NCBI GenBank assembly: GCA_018622495.1
Contig: CP076021.1
Location: 496,001 to 560,000 of the forward strand
DNA: 64,000 nt
Source: Mycoplasmatota bacterium
GTDB lineage: Bacteria; Bacillota_I; Bacilli_A; Acholeplasmatales; Acholeplasmataceae
Direction: 5' to 3'
A program made the translations under genes and the position numbers. This document shows, one piece after another, positions 1 to 10,739 of this stretch (positions within the stretch are counted from its first letter, which is position 1; each line of letters starts with the position of its first letter). The notes beneath the pieces were generated by a model, which saw nothing but the letters and a program-made list of their open reading frames with translations, did no database searches and was not told where the DNA came from.

Positions 1-337
<337 letters not shown>

Positions 338-338
<1 letters not shown>

Positions 339-3300
339 TGGCTAAAGAAAAATTAACACTGCGTGTTGAATCACTTAAATTATCTGAAGAAGCATTAAAA
401 AATTTAAAACTCTCTGGTATTGATCAATTAGAAGATTTTAATACATTTAATTTAAAAGAATTACAAATGTTATTATCTGATAGTTTTGATGAAATTAAGA
501 GTGTTTTACGCCGTTATTCATTACCTCGATTATTAGATAATTTAAATATTAGTCGTGAATCAGTTGCTGTATTAAATCAAGCTGGTATAAATGACTTAGT
601 AGATTTCTTAGAATTTGATCGTCATGCGTTATTTCATTTATTTGAAGATGATGCATTGTTACGTCAAGAAATTAACCAATTATTAGAATTTTATGGTTTT
701 GATGCTTTAGTTGAGCATGTTCATGATGAAACTGTTAAAGCTGTCCTTCCTGAAGAGGAAAAACCTGAAAGTGCATTAGATATGGATATTTTAGATCGTA
801 TTCATAAAAATGTTGATGCAGCTAAAAAAGGTTATGGTAGTCGCACATTCTCTCATTTTAAGATTCGTCTTGCATCACCTGATGAAATTAGACAATGGTC
901 TTATGGTGAAGTTAAAACACATGAAACAATTAACTACCGTACATCTAAACCTGAAATTGGTGGATTGTTCTGTGAAAGAATCTTTGGACCAACAAGAGAT
1001 TATCAATGTGCTTGTGGTAAAAAACAAAGCGGAAACAAAGGACAAATCTGTCAAAAATGTGGTATTGAAATTACTGAATCAAAAGTACGTAGAGAACGTA
1101 TGGGACATATTGAACTTGAAGCACCAGTTGTTCATACATGGTACTTAAAGAACTCTCCTTCAAGACTTGCTATCCTTTTAGGTATAAAAGCGAAAGCATT
1201 AGAAGAAGTTGTTTATCATGCATCTTATATCGTTACTGATCCAGGCACTGCACCACTAGCTAAAAAACAAATCTTGTCAGAACAAGATTATTCAATGTTA
1301 ACTGAAAAATATTGGAAAAAATTTACAGCATTAACTGGTGCTGAAGCTGTTAAAAAATTATTACAAGAATTAGATTTAGATAAAGAAGTTAAATCACTTC
1401 GCAGAAAATTAAAAACTTCATCAAAACAAAAACGTGATCGTATTATTAAACGTTTAGAAGTTGTTGAAGCATTTAATAACTCTGATAACAAACCAGAATG
1501 GATGGTTATGGATGTTATTCCAGTCATTCCACCGGATTTAAGACCAATGGTTGCACTTGATGGTGGACGTTTTGCAACAACTGACTTAAATGACTTATAC
1601 CGTCGTATTCTTAACCGTAACAACCGTTTGAAAAAACAAAAAGAACAAATGGCACCTAGACTTATTACTAAAAATGAAAAACGTATGTTACAAGAAGCTG
1701 TTGATGCATTATTTGATAATGCTAAACGTGGTAAAAAGGCTGCAGTAGAACGTAATCGTCACTTAAAATCATTATCTGATATGTTACGTGGTAAACAAGG
1801 TCGATTTAGACAAAACTTACTTGGTAAACGTGTTGACTATTACGCACGTTCAGTTATTATCGTTGGTCCTGACTTAGAAATGTATCAATGTGGTATTCCA
1901 AGAGAAATGGCTATTACATTATTTAAACCATTTGTTTTACGTGAATTACAACGCATGTCAGGTCAAGAAAATGCTTCTAAGAAAAATGCTAATGCAAAAT
2001 ATGAAAAACAAGATGATGATGTTTGGGCAGCTTTAGAAAAAGTTGTTAAAGAACATCCAGTGTTATTAAACCGTGCGCCTACATTACATAGACTTGGTAT
2101 TCAAGCATTTGAACCAAAACTTATTGATGGTAAAGCAATCCGTCTTCACCCTCTTGTTACACCTGCATTTAACGCGGATTTCGATGGTGACCAAATGGCT
2201 GTCCATTTACCACTATCTAATGAAGCACAAGCAGAAGCAAGACTTCTTATGTTAGCGTCTAATAATATCTTAAACCCGAAAGATGGGAAACCAGTAGTTA
2301 CACCATCTCAAGATATGGTTTTAGGTAATTATTATTTAACAATTGAAGTTAGTTCTGATAAACCTTTTCATGGATATCGTGCGAGAAATTAAACAAGCAG
2401 AACATGCACATAAAAACCGTAATGAAGGTCATTTCTTCTTTGATTTTGAAGAAGCCGAATTAGCTTTTGAAAATCAAGAAATAGGATTACATACAAGAAT
2501 TGTAGTTGATCCTAATAGTATTGATCAAGCATTTACTGATGCACAAAAAGAAATGTATTTAATTACTACATTTGGTAAATTAGTATTTAATAGAATTTTA
2601 CCGGATTCATTTCCTTACTTAAATGAACCAACAGCAAGCAATTTAGAGGATCAAACACCTGATAAGTACTTTATGCCTAAAGGGACTAATCCTAAAGATT
2701 TCTTAAAGACATTAGCTATTCCAGCACCTTTCAAAAAGAAATTCTTATCTCAAATTATTGCACAAGTGTTCAAACAACTACATATTAGTGAAACATCTAA
2801 AATGTTAGATAGATTAAAAGATTTAGGTTTTAAATATTCAACAGTTGCTGGTATTACTGTTTCATTTGCTGATATTAATGTATATTCAGGTAAAGGTAAG
2901 AGAATTAAAGAAGCTAATGATAAAATCAACCAAATTAATACTTGGTATGATGAAGGTTGGTTAACTGCTAAAGAACGTAAAAACCATGTCATTAAAGAAT
3001 GGCAAGTTGCACGTGATGATATCCAAGTTGGCTTAATGGCTGAATTTGATAAAGATAATAACATCTATATGATGAGTGATTCAGGAGCTCGTGGTAATGC
3101 CTCAAACTTCTCACAACTTGCAGGTATGCGTGGTCTGATGAATAACCCTAAAGGTGAAATTATTGAAGTACCAGTTCAAGCATCGTTTAGAGAAGGTTTA
3201 ACAGTGTCTGAATTCTTTATTTCTACGCATGGTGCGAGAAAAGGTTCTACCGATACTGCCTTAAAAACAGCGGAATCTGGGTACTTAACAAGAAGACTTG

Positions 3301-4512
3301 TTGACGTCAGTCAAGATGTGATTGTTGTTGAAGAGGATTGTGGTACTGAACGTGGACTTCTTATGGAATCTATTATAGAAGATGGTACAAAAGTTATTGT
3401 TCCTTTATATGATAGAATTGTTGGACGTCACGCAAGTAAAGATGTAATCCATCCTAAAACTAAAGCAGTTCTTGCTAAACGTAATGACTTAATTACTGAA
3501 GAAATGGGAACGTTAATTACTGAAGCTGGTATTACTGCAGTTGAAGTAAGATCAAACTTAACATGTAATTCAGATAATGGTGTATGTGCTCATTGTTATG
3601 GTAGAAACCTTGCAACAAATAAACCTGTTGAAGTAGGAGAAGCTGTAGGTGTTGTTGCTGCACAATCAATTGGTGAACCTGGTACACAGTTAACAATGCG
3701 TACTTTCCATACTGGTGGTGTTGCATCTGCATCGAGATATTACACAGGGGCTTCCACGTATTCAAGAGTTATTTGAAGCTAGAAACCCTAAAGGGAAAGC
3801 TGTGCTTTCTGAAGTTGATGGTAAAGTTAAAGGGATTGAACGCCAACGTGGTGGACTATCAATTGTTACAATCAATGATAAAGATAACAAAGAATATAAA
3901 TATACAATTGACGCAGGCGTTGAATCTTTAGTTAGAAAAAATGCTGCTGTCGTTGCTGGTCAAAGATTAACTTTAGGTTCTATTAATCCAAAAGAATTGT
4001 TAAGAATTGTATCTGTAGATGCTGCTGAAACATATATTTTGGAAGAAGTTCAAAAAGTTTATCGTGCTCAAGGTGTTGAAATTAGTGATAAGCATATTGA
4101 AATTATTATAAGACAAATGCTAAGACGTATTAGTGTCATCACTGAAGGAGATACTGAAATGCTTCCAGGTACTGAAGTTTCAGTTTCAGAATTTAAACGT
4201 CAAAACTTAAAAGCTTTTGCTGCTGGTAAGAGACCTGCCGTTGGTAGACCAATCTTATTAGGTATTACAAGAGCATCACTTAGAAGTGATTCATTCTTAT
4301 CTGCTGCATCATTCCAAGAAACAACTAGAATTTTAACAGATGCTGCTATTCGTGGTAAAACAGATGAATTACATGGCTTAAAAGAAAATGTTATTATTGG
4401 TGGATTAATTCCTGCCGGTACTGGTATTTTACGAGATAGTACGTTTAATTATGATCGTTCAAACACTTATAGTGAAGAAGATGAAGATTCAATGGAAGAT
4501 TATGGTTTTTAA
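338..4512 (+). CDS. rpoC: RNA polymerase beta' subunit, frame broken twice, with extra N-terminal domain
   Basis: Catalytic subunit of RNA polymerase. The metal-binding NADFDGD lies at residues 612-618 and the first zinc site at C224, C226, C238 and C241. The second zinc site ([12 protein letters not shown]) is in the middle segment, and the conserved [18 protein letters not shown] is in the last. The frame shifts +1 at 2384 (GCGAGAAATT where GCGGAAATT is needed) and +1 at 3735 (ATCGAGATATT where ATCGGATATT is needed). Removing one A at each place gives one frame of about 1390 residues. The family normally begins near the block at about residue 168 ([20 protein letters not shown]). The first roughly 165 residues are therefore an extension; they look like two copies of the helix-hairpin-helix fold of the alpha subunit C-terminal domain (about 9-62 and 64-130). 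The gene cannot be dead in a living cell, so the frame breaks need a technical or unusual explanation. Confidence 0.93.
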
Positions 4513-4519
4513 TTAAAAA

Positions 4520-4553
4520 TTAAGGCATGCAAACGCATGCCTTATTTATTTTA
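4520..4553 (+). terminator. rpoBC terminator
   Basis: Perfect hairpin AAGGCATGC-aaac-GCATGCCTT followed by TATTTATTTT, directly after the rpoC stop. Confidence 0.85.
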
Positions 4554-4639
4554 ATAGTTGATAAATCATGCAAAATCATTTATCATTAAGTAGTAGTTAT
4601 TTTGTGATCATTTTTAATGAAAGACAAGGGGATTTTTAT

Positions 4640-5518
4640 ATGAAAAAAGTAGTTGTTGTGGGTGGTGCAGTTATTGACGTATTTGCCTTTCCAAAAGATA
4701 AATTTATAATGAATGATTCTAATCCAGGATATATTAAAAAATCACTTGGTGGAGTCGGTAGAAATATTGCTGAAAATCTAGCACGATTACAAGTCGATAC
4801 TACACTGATTACGATTTTAGGTAAAGGTGAAGGCAAAAAGATGATTATGCAAAACGCACAAGAAGTGATGCTGAAATTATCTTCAGTTGCAGGAAACAAA
4901 ACACCAACATATCTCTCAATTTTAAATGATAAAAATGATACGGTTGCTGCTATTGCTGATATGGATGAAATAGAATTAATTACTAAAGAACATATTAAAA
5001 AAAGAGATATTATTTTTCAAAGTGCTGATTATTTAGTATTAGACACTAACTTTAATCAAGATACATTAGCATATATATTTAAAACTTATAAAAAAGAAAT
5101 ATATGTTGATGTTATATCGTGCCAAAAAGGGGAAAAGATTAAACCTTTTTATAAATTTATACAAGGTATTAAATTAAATTTATTAGAGGCTAAACATTTA
5201 AGTCAATTAGATTCAGATGACCCAGAAACATTAGCGAGATATTTTATCACTCAAGGGGTAAAAGAAGTTTTTGTAACGATGGGAAAAGAAGGATCTATAT
5301 TTGTAAGTAAAGGTGAAGTCATTCGAACACCTTCTCATTTAGTTGAAATTAAAAATACAGCTGGTGCAGGTGATGCATATTTTGCAGGTGTTCTCTATGC
5401 AAAAGTTAATGGATTGGATCCAGTTGCATATGCACATAAAGCAGCTTGGTTAACATTAAAATCAGAAAAAGCAGTAAGTGATGAAATGAATGTTAAAAAC
5501 TTAGAAGAAACGAAGTGA
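4640..5518 (+). CDS. psuK: PfkB-family kinase, probable pseudouridine kinase
   Basis: Ribokinase/PfkB-fold sugar kinase of about 292 residues. The N-terminal glycine motif GGVGRNIAENLA and the C-terminal signature NTAGAGDAYFAG (catalytic Asp in GAGD) are both present. The frame is open from 4568, but ATG 4640 has the ribosome binding site AAGGGGAT (4626-4633) and starts with the typical kinase strand KKVVVVGGAVIDV, so I use that start. The gene lies 4 bases upstream of psuG, which cleaves pseudouridine 5'-phosphate; in known psu operons the partner kinase makes that phosphate. The pseudouridine assignment therefore rests on the neighbour; by sequence alone it is only a PfkB kinase. Stop is TGA, showing that TGA is a stop codon here. 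Confidence 0.85.
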   Translation: MKKVVVVGGAVIDVFAFPKDKFIMNDSNPGYIKKSLGGVGRNIAENLARLQVDTTLITILGKGEGKKMIMQNAQEVMLKLSSVAGNKTPTYLSILNDKNDTVAAIADMDEIELITKEHIKKRDIIFQSADYLVLDTNFNQDTLAYIFKTYKKEIYVDVISCQKGEKIKPFYKFIQGIKLNLLEAKHLSQLDSDDPETLARYFITQGVKEVFVTMGKEGSIFVSKGEVIRTPSHLVEIKNTAGAGDAYFAGVLYAKVNGLDPVAYAHKAAWLTLKSEKAVSDEMNVKNLEETK

Positions 5519-5522
5519 AAAA

Positions 5523-6419
5523 ATGATAGAAATTAATGAAACAGTATCAAAAGCATTAAAAGAAAAGAAAGCTGTTGTTGCATTAGAATCAACAATTATA
5601 TCTCATGGTATGCCTTATCCAGAAAATGTAAATATGGCAAACACTGTTGAAAAAATAATTAAGGATGAAGGTGCAGTACCTGCTACTATCGCAATTATAA
5701 ACGGTGTGATAAAAGTAGGTTTAACACAAGAAGAATTATTGTATTTAGCGCAAGCTAAAGATGTTGTAAAAGTTAGTAAAAGAGATTTTGGATATGTTGT
5801 TTCACAAGGGTTAACTGGTGCAACTACTGTATCAGCAACAATGCTTATTGCTAAAATGGCAGGTATTAAAGTATTTGCTACAGGTGGTATTGGTGGTGTT
5901 CATCGTGGTGCACAACAAACTTTTGATATATCTAGAGATTTAGAAGAACTTGCATCTCAAGAAGTATGTGTTGTATGTGCTGGTGCTAAGTCAATTCTTG
6001 ATTTAGGACTCACAAAAGAATTTTTAGAAACTAAAGGTGTTGAACTACTTGGTTATCAAACGAAAGAACTCCCAGCATTTTATACGAGAGAAAGTGGATT
6101 TGATGTTGATTATAAAATGGATACACCAGAAGATATTGCAAAACTTATGAAAGTTAAGTGGAATCTTGGGTTATCTGGTGGTATGGTTGTTGCAAATCCT
6201 ATTCCTAAAGCATATGCACAAGCTAAAGATAAAATGGATCTTGTGATTAATGAAGCGATTAATAAAGCAAATGAGTTAGGTGTTAAGGGTAAGGATATTA
6301 CACCATTTCTATTAGACTATATTAAAACTCATACAAAAGGGGAAAGTTTAAAAGCAAATTTAGAACTGGTCTATAATAATGCAAGACTTGCAGCACAAAT
6401 TGCTATAGCTTATCATTAA
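5523..6419 (+). CDS. psuG: Pseudouridine-5'-phosphate glycosidase
   Basis: About 298 residues, full family length. It has the family hallmarks: ALESTIISHGMPYPENV near residue 20, KVSKRDFGYVVSQGLTGATT around 85-105, FATGGIGGVHRGA (about 118-130) and the C-terminal NPIPKAYA. The enzyme reversibly splits pseudouridine 5'-phosphate into ribose 5-phosphate and uracil. The uracil can be salvaged by the uracil phosphoribosyltransferase encoded at 31135 and the pentose by ribose-5-phosphate isomerase at 30696. It starts 4 bases after psuK and is clearly co-transcribed with it. Confidence 0.95.
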   Translation: MIEINETVSKALKEKKAVVALESTIISHGMPYPENVNMANTVEKIIKDEGAVPATIAIINGVIKVGLTQEELLYLAQAKDVVKVSKRDFGYVVSQGLTGATTVSATMLIAKMAGIKVFATGGIGGVHRGAQQTFDISRDLEELASQEVCVVCAGAKSILDLGLTKEFLETKGVELLGYQTKELPAFYTRESGFDVDYKMDTPEDIAKLMKVKWNLGLSGGMVVANPIPKAYAQAKDKMDLVINEAINKANELGVKGKDITPFLLDYIKTHTKGESLKANLELVYNNARLAAQIAIAYH

Positions 6420-6442
6420 ACAAAAAAAGTCAGTAATTTAAA

Positions 6443-6545
6443 GTGAACCCCATTTAGTGGAAAAATAAAAAAATACACCTTTGTACTATAATTAGTATGG
6501 AGGTGTTTTTATATGGCCAAGAAAGGACAGAAGTTTAAGAAAGTA
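6443..6545 (+). mobile_element. Left-end remnant of an IS3-type insertion sequence
   Basis: A TGAACCCCATTTAGTGG terminal-repeat-like stretch (6443-6459) is followed by a promoter-like TATAAT (6487-6492) and GGAGG, then an ATG at 6513. That ATG opens MAKKGQKFKKV, the usual start of IS3-family OrfA. Similarity ends after about 11 residues and nothing transposase-like follows, so this is a dead solo end. The inverted pair ACACCT/AGGTGT (6475-6480, 6500-6505) may have been part of its leader. The rest of the 6420-6659 gap holds only the promoter listed next. Confidence 0.55.
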
Positions 6546-6581
6546 AAAATAAAATGCTCATTTCAATTTTTTGATGCTATA

Positions 6582-6611
6582 TTGACAATTAAGGCAAAAT
6601 TAAGTTAACAT
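6582..6611 (+). promoter_or_regulatory. Probable promoter of the sphingoid-base gene pair
   Basis: TTGACA at 6582-6587, 17-base spacer, TTAACA(T) at 6605-6611; about 50 bases upstream of the start codon at 6660. Confidence 0.5.
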
Positions 6612-6659
6612 AATTTGAGCACGATATACTATACGAAATATTAATAAGAGGAATTTGTT

Positions 6660-7847
6660 ATGGATTTATTTAATAAATGTGCATTATTTAAAACAGCAGA
6701 AATTGCTAAAAAAGAAGGTTATTATCCTTACTTTCATGTCTTAGAATCAAAACAAGATACTGAGGTTGAAATGGAAGGTAAACGGATGATTATGATTGGT
6801 TCAAATAATTATTTAGGACTTGCATCACATCCAGAGGTTATTAAAGCAAGCGTTGATGCGACCAATCATTTTGGTACAGGTGTTTACGGATCTAGATTTT
6901 TAAATGGGACATTGGACTTACATGTAACTTTTGAAAAAGAATTAGCAGAATTCTTAAATAAAGAAGATGTTACTATTTTCTCAACTGGATTTCAATCTAA
7001 TTTAGGTATCATTTCAGCTATTGCTGGAAGAAATGATATTATTTTTTCTGATAAAGAAAATCATGCAAGTATTTATGATGGTACAAAATTAAGTTATGCA
7101 GAAGTTGTGAGATTTAATCATAGTGATATGAAAGACTTAGAAAGAAAAATAGCAAAAGCAGATAAAAATAAAGGCTATTTAATTGTTACTGACGGTGTTT
7201 TTTCAATGAGTGGTGATATTGCAAATTTACCGGAAATTGTACGTATTGCTAAAACATATGGCGCACGTGTTATGGTTGATGATGCGCACGGCTTAGGTGT
7301 GATGGGAAAACATGGTAGAGGTACTGCAGAATATTTTGGTTTAGAAGATGATGTTGATATTATTATGGGAACTTTTTCTAAATCATTAGCAAGTTTAGGT
7401 GGTTATGTTGCTGCTTCAAGACAGGTTGTTGAATATATTAGACATAATTCAAGACCTTATATATTCTCAGCAGCAATTCCTGCAGGTAATATTGCTTCTG
7501 CACTAGCAGCACTTCGTATGTTAATTAAAGAACCAAATCGAGTAAAAGATTTAAATGATATTGCTGACTATATGAGAAAAGCATTAAAGAAACGTGGACT
7601 AGAATTAAGAGAGTCTACAACTCCAATTATTCCTATATACACGTATACACCTGTGAGAACTATGGTGGCTTGTAATATGCTATTTGAACGAGGTGTCTAT
7701 GTGAATCCTGTAGTTCCTCCAGCGACACCTATAGGAGAATGTTTAATTAGAACTAGTTATACATCTACACATACAAAAGAACAAATGGATGAAGCTGCAG
7801 ATAAAATTGCTGAAGTTTTAGAAATGTTAAAGGATATGAAGGAATAA
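6660..7847 (+). CDS. spt: PLP-dependent alpha-oxoamine synthase, probable serine palmitoyltransferase
   Basis: About 395 residues. PLP-dependent acyl-CoA:amino acid condensing enzyme (AOS family: Kbl, BioF, HemA, SPT). Visible features are the glycine-rich FGTGVYGSRFLNGTLDLH (about 77-94), the PLP-contacting VDDAHGLG, and the Schiff-base lysine K241 in GTFSKSLASLGG. HNSRPYIFSA and VNPVVPPA also match the bacterial serine palmitoyltransferases of Bacteroidetes as I remember them better than Kbl or BioF. SPT joins serine and a fatty acyl-CoA to give 3-ketosphinganine, the first step of sphingolipid synthesis. The next gene, overlapping by one base, is a short-chain reductase able to do the second step. 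No threonine dehydrogenase (Kbl partner) or other biotin gene is nearby. AOS members are hard to separate by eye, so the substrate is an inference. Confidence 0.75.
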   Translation: MDLFNKCALFKTAEIAKKEGYYPYFHVLESKQDTEVEMEGKRMIMIGSNNYLGLASHPEVIKASVDATNHFGTGVYGSRFLNGTLDLHVTFEKELAEFLNKEDVTIFSTGFQSNLGIISAIAGRNDIIFSDKENHASIYDGTKLSYAEVVRFNHSDMKDLERKIAKADKNKGYLIVTDGVFSMSGDIANLPEIVRIAKTYGARVMVDDAHGLGVMGKHGRGTAEYFGLEDDVDIIMGTFSKSLASLGGYVAASRQVVEYIRHNSRPYIFSAAIPAGNIASALAALRMLIKEPNRVKDLNDIADYMRKALKKRGLELRESTTPIIPIYTYTPVRTMVACNMLFERGVYVNPVVPPATPIGECLIRTSYTSTHTKEQMDEAADKIAEVLEMLKDMKE

Positions 7848-8656
7848 TGCAAAAAGTTGTTATTATTACTGGAGCATCAAGTGGTATTGGATTTGATACT
7901 GCAAAATTGCTTGCAGAAAAAGGTTATATTGTTTATGGCATTGCAAGATCTAAAATAGAGACAGATCTATTTTTTAGCAAGCAAGTTGATGTAACACAAG
8001 CAGATCAACTTATGAAAGCATTTAAAGAAATATATGATAAAGAAAAACAAATAGACATTATTATTAATAATGCAGGTATGGGTATTAGTGGAAGTATTGA
8101 ATATACAGATGAAAGTGATATTATAGACATATTTAATGTAAATTTTAATGGATTACATTATGTGATACAAAAAGCTTTACCATATCTAAGAGAATCAAAA
8201 GGTAAAATTATAAATGTAGGATCTGTTGCAGGACCGTTATCTATTCCATTTCAAGGATTTTATAGTGCATCTAAAGCAGCTGTTGAAACATATACACAAG
8301 CTTTAGCGATAGAGCTAAAACCTATGCATATACAAGTCTGTACAGTATTACCAGGTGATATTAAAACAAACTTTACTAAAAATAGAAGAAAAAATAAAAA
8401 TGAAAGTCTCCTATATAAAGAAAGAGTTGATCAATCAATTGGTGTTATGGCAAAAGATGAAGAAAATGGCATGTCTAGTCAATATGCTGCAAAAGTCTTT
8501 TTAAAATTAGTTAAAAAAAAGAGAATGCCCTTATCAAAAACCATAGGATTTAAATATAAAATCTTTATATTATTAAATAAAGTATTGCCAAAAAGATTTG
8601 TTGTGTGGATAATTGGGAAATTATATGGGTTTACAAATATTAAAAATAAAGGGTAA
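7847..8656 (+). CDS. Short-chain dehydrogenase/reductase, candidate 3-ketosphinganine reductase
   Basis: About 269 residues with a classical SDR fold: NAD(P)-binding TGASSGIG at residues 8-15, the structural NNAG motif (NNAGMGISG), active-site Ser in the strand ending VGSVAGP, and catalytic Y139-x3-K143 (FYSASKAAVETY). The ATG overlaps the TAA of the upstream serine palmitoyltransferase-like gene (TAATG), so the two proteins are made together. That pairing suggests NADPH reduction of 3-ketosphinganine to sphinganine. The basic, hydrophobic C-terminal tail (after about residue 225) could lie against the membrane, as in known ketosphinganine reductases. On sequence alone it is only an SDR. Confidence 0.8.
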   Translation: MQKVVIITGASSGIGFDTAKLLAEKGYIVYGIARSKIETDLFFSKQVDVTQADQLMKAFKEIYDKEKQIDIIINNAGMGISGSIEYTDESDIIDIFNVNFNGLHYVIQKALPYLRESKGKIINVGSVAGPLSIPFQGFYSASKAAVETYTQALAIELKPMHIQVCTVLPGDIKTNFTKNRRKNKNESLLYKERVDQSIGVMAKDEENGMSSQYAAKVFLKLVKKKRMPLSKTIGFKYKIFILLNKVLPKRFVVWIIGKLYGFTNIKNKG

Positions 8657-8680
8657 CAGCCAAGCTGTTATCCTCTTTTT
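8651..8680 (+). terminator. Terminator after the reductase
   Basis: Hairpin GGGTAACAG/CTGTTATCC (one G-U pair) overlapping the stop codon, followed by TCTTTTT. Confidence 0.75.
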
Positions 8681-8734
8681 ATAATCATAAAGCCAATAGT
8701 GTGATAAAATAGTAAATAAAAAAGAGGATACGAG

Positions 8735-10540
8735 ATGAAAAAACAATTACCAAAAAGATCAGAAGTTGATGTTAAATATACTTGGGATGTTAGTCAATTA
8801 TTTGAAAATGAACAAGCATTCGAAGATACATTAGCAAAAACTGTTGAAAATGTAGATGCATTTTCAAAAAAATATGAAAACAAATTAAAAGACGCTAAAA
8901 CAATTAATGCTGCTATTGATGACTTAAAAGTTATACAAGAAGCACTTGTTGTTTTATCATCATATCAAAGTTTACAATCATCTACAGATTCTACAGATGA
9001 AAGTAATCAAATGAGAACTGGGAAATTCATGATACAAGTTCAAAAACTTTCTCAAAAACTAACATTTTTATCAGTTGAATTAAATGCAGTTGATATTGAT
9101 ATCTTAAAAGAAGCAAAAGCACAAAGCAAAGAAAATGAAAATTATTTAGAAGAAATCATAAGAGAAAGACCACATATTTTAACACCAGATGCTCAAAAAG
9201 CGATCGCTGCATTATCACCAACATTAAATGTTGCATATCCTAATTATCAAAGATTTAAATTAGCAGACATGAAGTTTCCTGATTTTGAAGTCGATGGTGT
9301 AAAACACCCTAATTCATTTACAATGTTTGAAAATGAATGGGAAAGTGAAAAAGACGCAAAATTAAGAAGAAAAGCTTATGAAGCATTTTACGATGTTTTA
9401 GGTCAATATCAAAACGGAATAGCAAATAATTATCAATCACATGTCCAAAAAGAAAAAGCACTAGCTACGCTTAAAGGATTTGATTCAGTATTTGACTATA
9501 TTTTATTTAATCAAAAAGTTGATCGTTCAATGATGGATAGACAAATAGATGTCATTATGAAAAAATTAGCACCAGCGATGAGAAAATATGCAAAACTACT
9601 TCAAAAAATTCATGGTTTAGATAAAATGACATATGCCGATTTAAAAATAGCGGTTGATGCTGAATACGAACCTAAAATAACAATTGAAGATTCTAAAGCT
9701 CTTATTTTAGATGGATTATCAATGTTAGGACCTGAATATTTAGAAATTGCAAGACGATCATTTGATGAGCGTTGGATAGATTTTCCTCAAAATGTTGGTA
9801 AATCAACTGGTGGTTTTTGTGCATCACCTTATGGTAAAAACTCATTTATCTTATTAAATTGGAATGGTCAAATGGATGAAGCTATGGTTTTAGCACATGA
9901 AATCGGACATGCAGGACATTTCCAATTTGCAAATGCTAATCAAAATATATTAAATACAAGACCTTCAATGTACTTTATTGAAGCACCGTCTACAACTAAT
10001 GAACTTATTATGGCTAGACATTTACTAATGAAAGCTGATAGTAAACGATTAAAAAGATGGATTTTATCAGTAATGATTTCTAGAACATATTATCATAACT
10101 TCGTGACACATTTACTAGAAGCAGCAATGCAAAGAAAAGTATATGAAAAAGTGGACGCAGGAGAACCTTTATCAGCAAGAGTATTAAATGGTTTAAAATT
10201 GAGTGTGTTAAAAGAATTTTGGGGAGATGAAGTTGAAATTCCGGATTATGCAGGACTTACTTGGATGAGACAACCACATTACTATATGGGATTATATCCA
10301 TATACATATTCAGCAGGATTAACGATTGGTACAGTTGTATCAGGTAAAATCTTTAATAAAGAAATCGAACCAGAAGCTTGGTTAGAAGTCTTAAAAGCTG
10401 GAGGGACTAAATCACCACAAGAATTAGCAAACATGGTAGGTGTTGATGTATCAACTGAAAAACCTTTAGAAGATGCGATTAAGTTTATTAGTGAAACAAT
10501 TGATGAAATTGAATCATTAACAAAAGATTTAGAAAAATAA
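8735..10540 (+). CDS. pepF: Oligoendopeptidase F (M3B metallopeptidase)
   Basis: About 601 residues, the usual PepF length. The zinc site HEIGH is at H388-E389-x-x-H392 within LAHEIGHAGHFQF, and the third ligand Glu is expected in the following FIEAPSTTNE segment. The N-terminal half is the helical M3 pre-domain. PepF cleaves short peptides in the cytoplasm and would feed amino acid recycling in an organism with few biosynthetic pathways. Monocistronic: terminators lie on both sides. ATG 8735 follows AGAGGAT at the usual distance. Confidence 0.95.
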   Translation: MKKQLPKRSEVDVKYTWDVSQLFENEQAFEDTLAKTVENVDAFSKKYENKLKDAKTINAAIDDLKVIQEALVVLSSYQSLQSSTDSTDESNQMRTGKFMIQVQKLSQKLTFLSVELNAVDIDILKEAKAQSKENENYLEEIIRERPHILTPDAQKAIAALSPTLNVAYPNYQRFKLADMKFPDFEVDGVKHPNSFTMFENEWESEKDAKLRRKAYEAFYDVLGQYQNGIANNYQSHVQKEKALATLKGFDSVFDYILFNQKVDRSMMDRQIDVIMKKLAPAMRKYAKLLQKIHGLDKMTYADLKIAVDAEYEPKITIEDSKALILDGLSMLGPEYLEIARRSFDERWIDFPQNVGKSTGGFCASPYGKNSFILLNWNGQMDEAMVLAHEIGHAGHFQFANANQNILNTRPSMYFIEAPSTTNELIMARHLLMKADSKRLKRWILSVMISRTYYHNFVTHLLEAAMQRKVYEKVDAGEPLSARVLNGLKLSVLKEFWGDEVEIPDYAGLTWMRQPHYYMGLYPYTYSAGLTIGTVVSGKIFNKEIEPEAWLEVLKAGGTKSPQELANMVGVDVSTEKPLEDAIKFISETIDEIESLTKDLEK

Positions 10541-10590
10541 TGAAAAACTTCAATCTAGCAAATCATTTGTTAGTTTGAAGTTTTTCATTT
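10541..10590 (+). terminator. pepF terminator
   Basis: Long hairpin TGAAAAACTTCAA/TTTGAAGTTTTTCA with an inner GCAAAT/ATTTGT stem. The T-run is part of the 3' arm, and the mirrored A-run would allow use on both strands. Confidence 0.7.
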
Positions 10591-10700
10591 ATATGTATAG
10601 TTTACAATGATTAGTTCAATGTAAATAATAGTTAGAGATAAAAAGCGAATTATTTATAAATGTATTGTGTTAAAAATTAACAAAAAACTAACTAAAATTA

Positions 10701-10729
10701 TTGACTTTTGTATGCCTTTAATATATAAT
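10701..10729 (+). promoter_or_regulatory. str operon promoter
   Basis: TTGACT (10701-10706), exact 17-base spacer, TATAAT (10724-10729), about 120 bases upstream of rpsL. Near-consensus, as expected for a ribosomal operon. Confidence 0.8.
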
Positions 10730-10739
10730 AATAACGTTG

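Noticed and set aside
2384-3776. Programmed ribosomal frameshifting in rpoC, atpF and others
   Set aside because: No slippery heptamers or shared stimulators; shifts go both ways and other genes have stops instead. All share CGGA, which is not a known recoding signal.
8735-10540. Opposite-strand and out-of-frame open frames inside pepF, atp and other genes as overlapping genes
   Set aside because: They lack ribosome binding sites and family resemblance and follow from AT-rich codon use.
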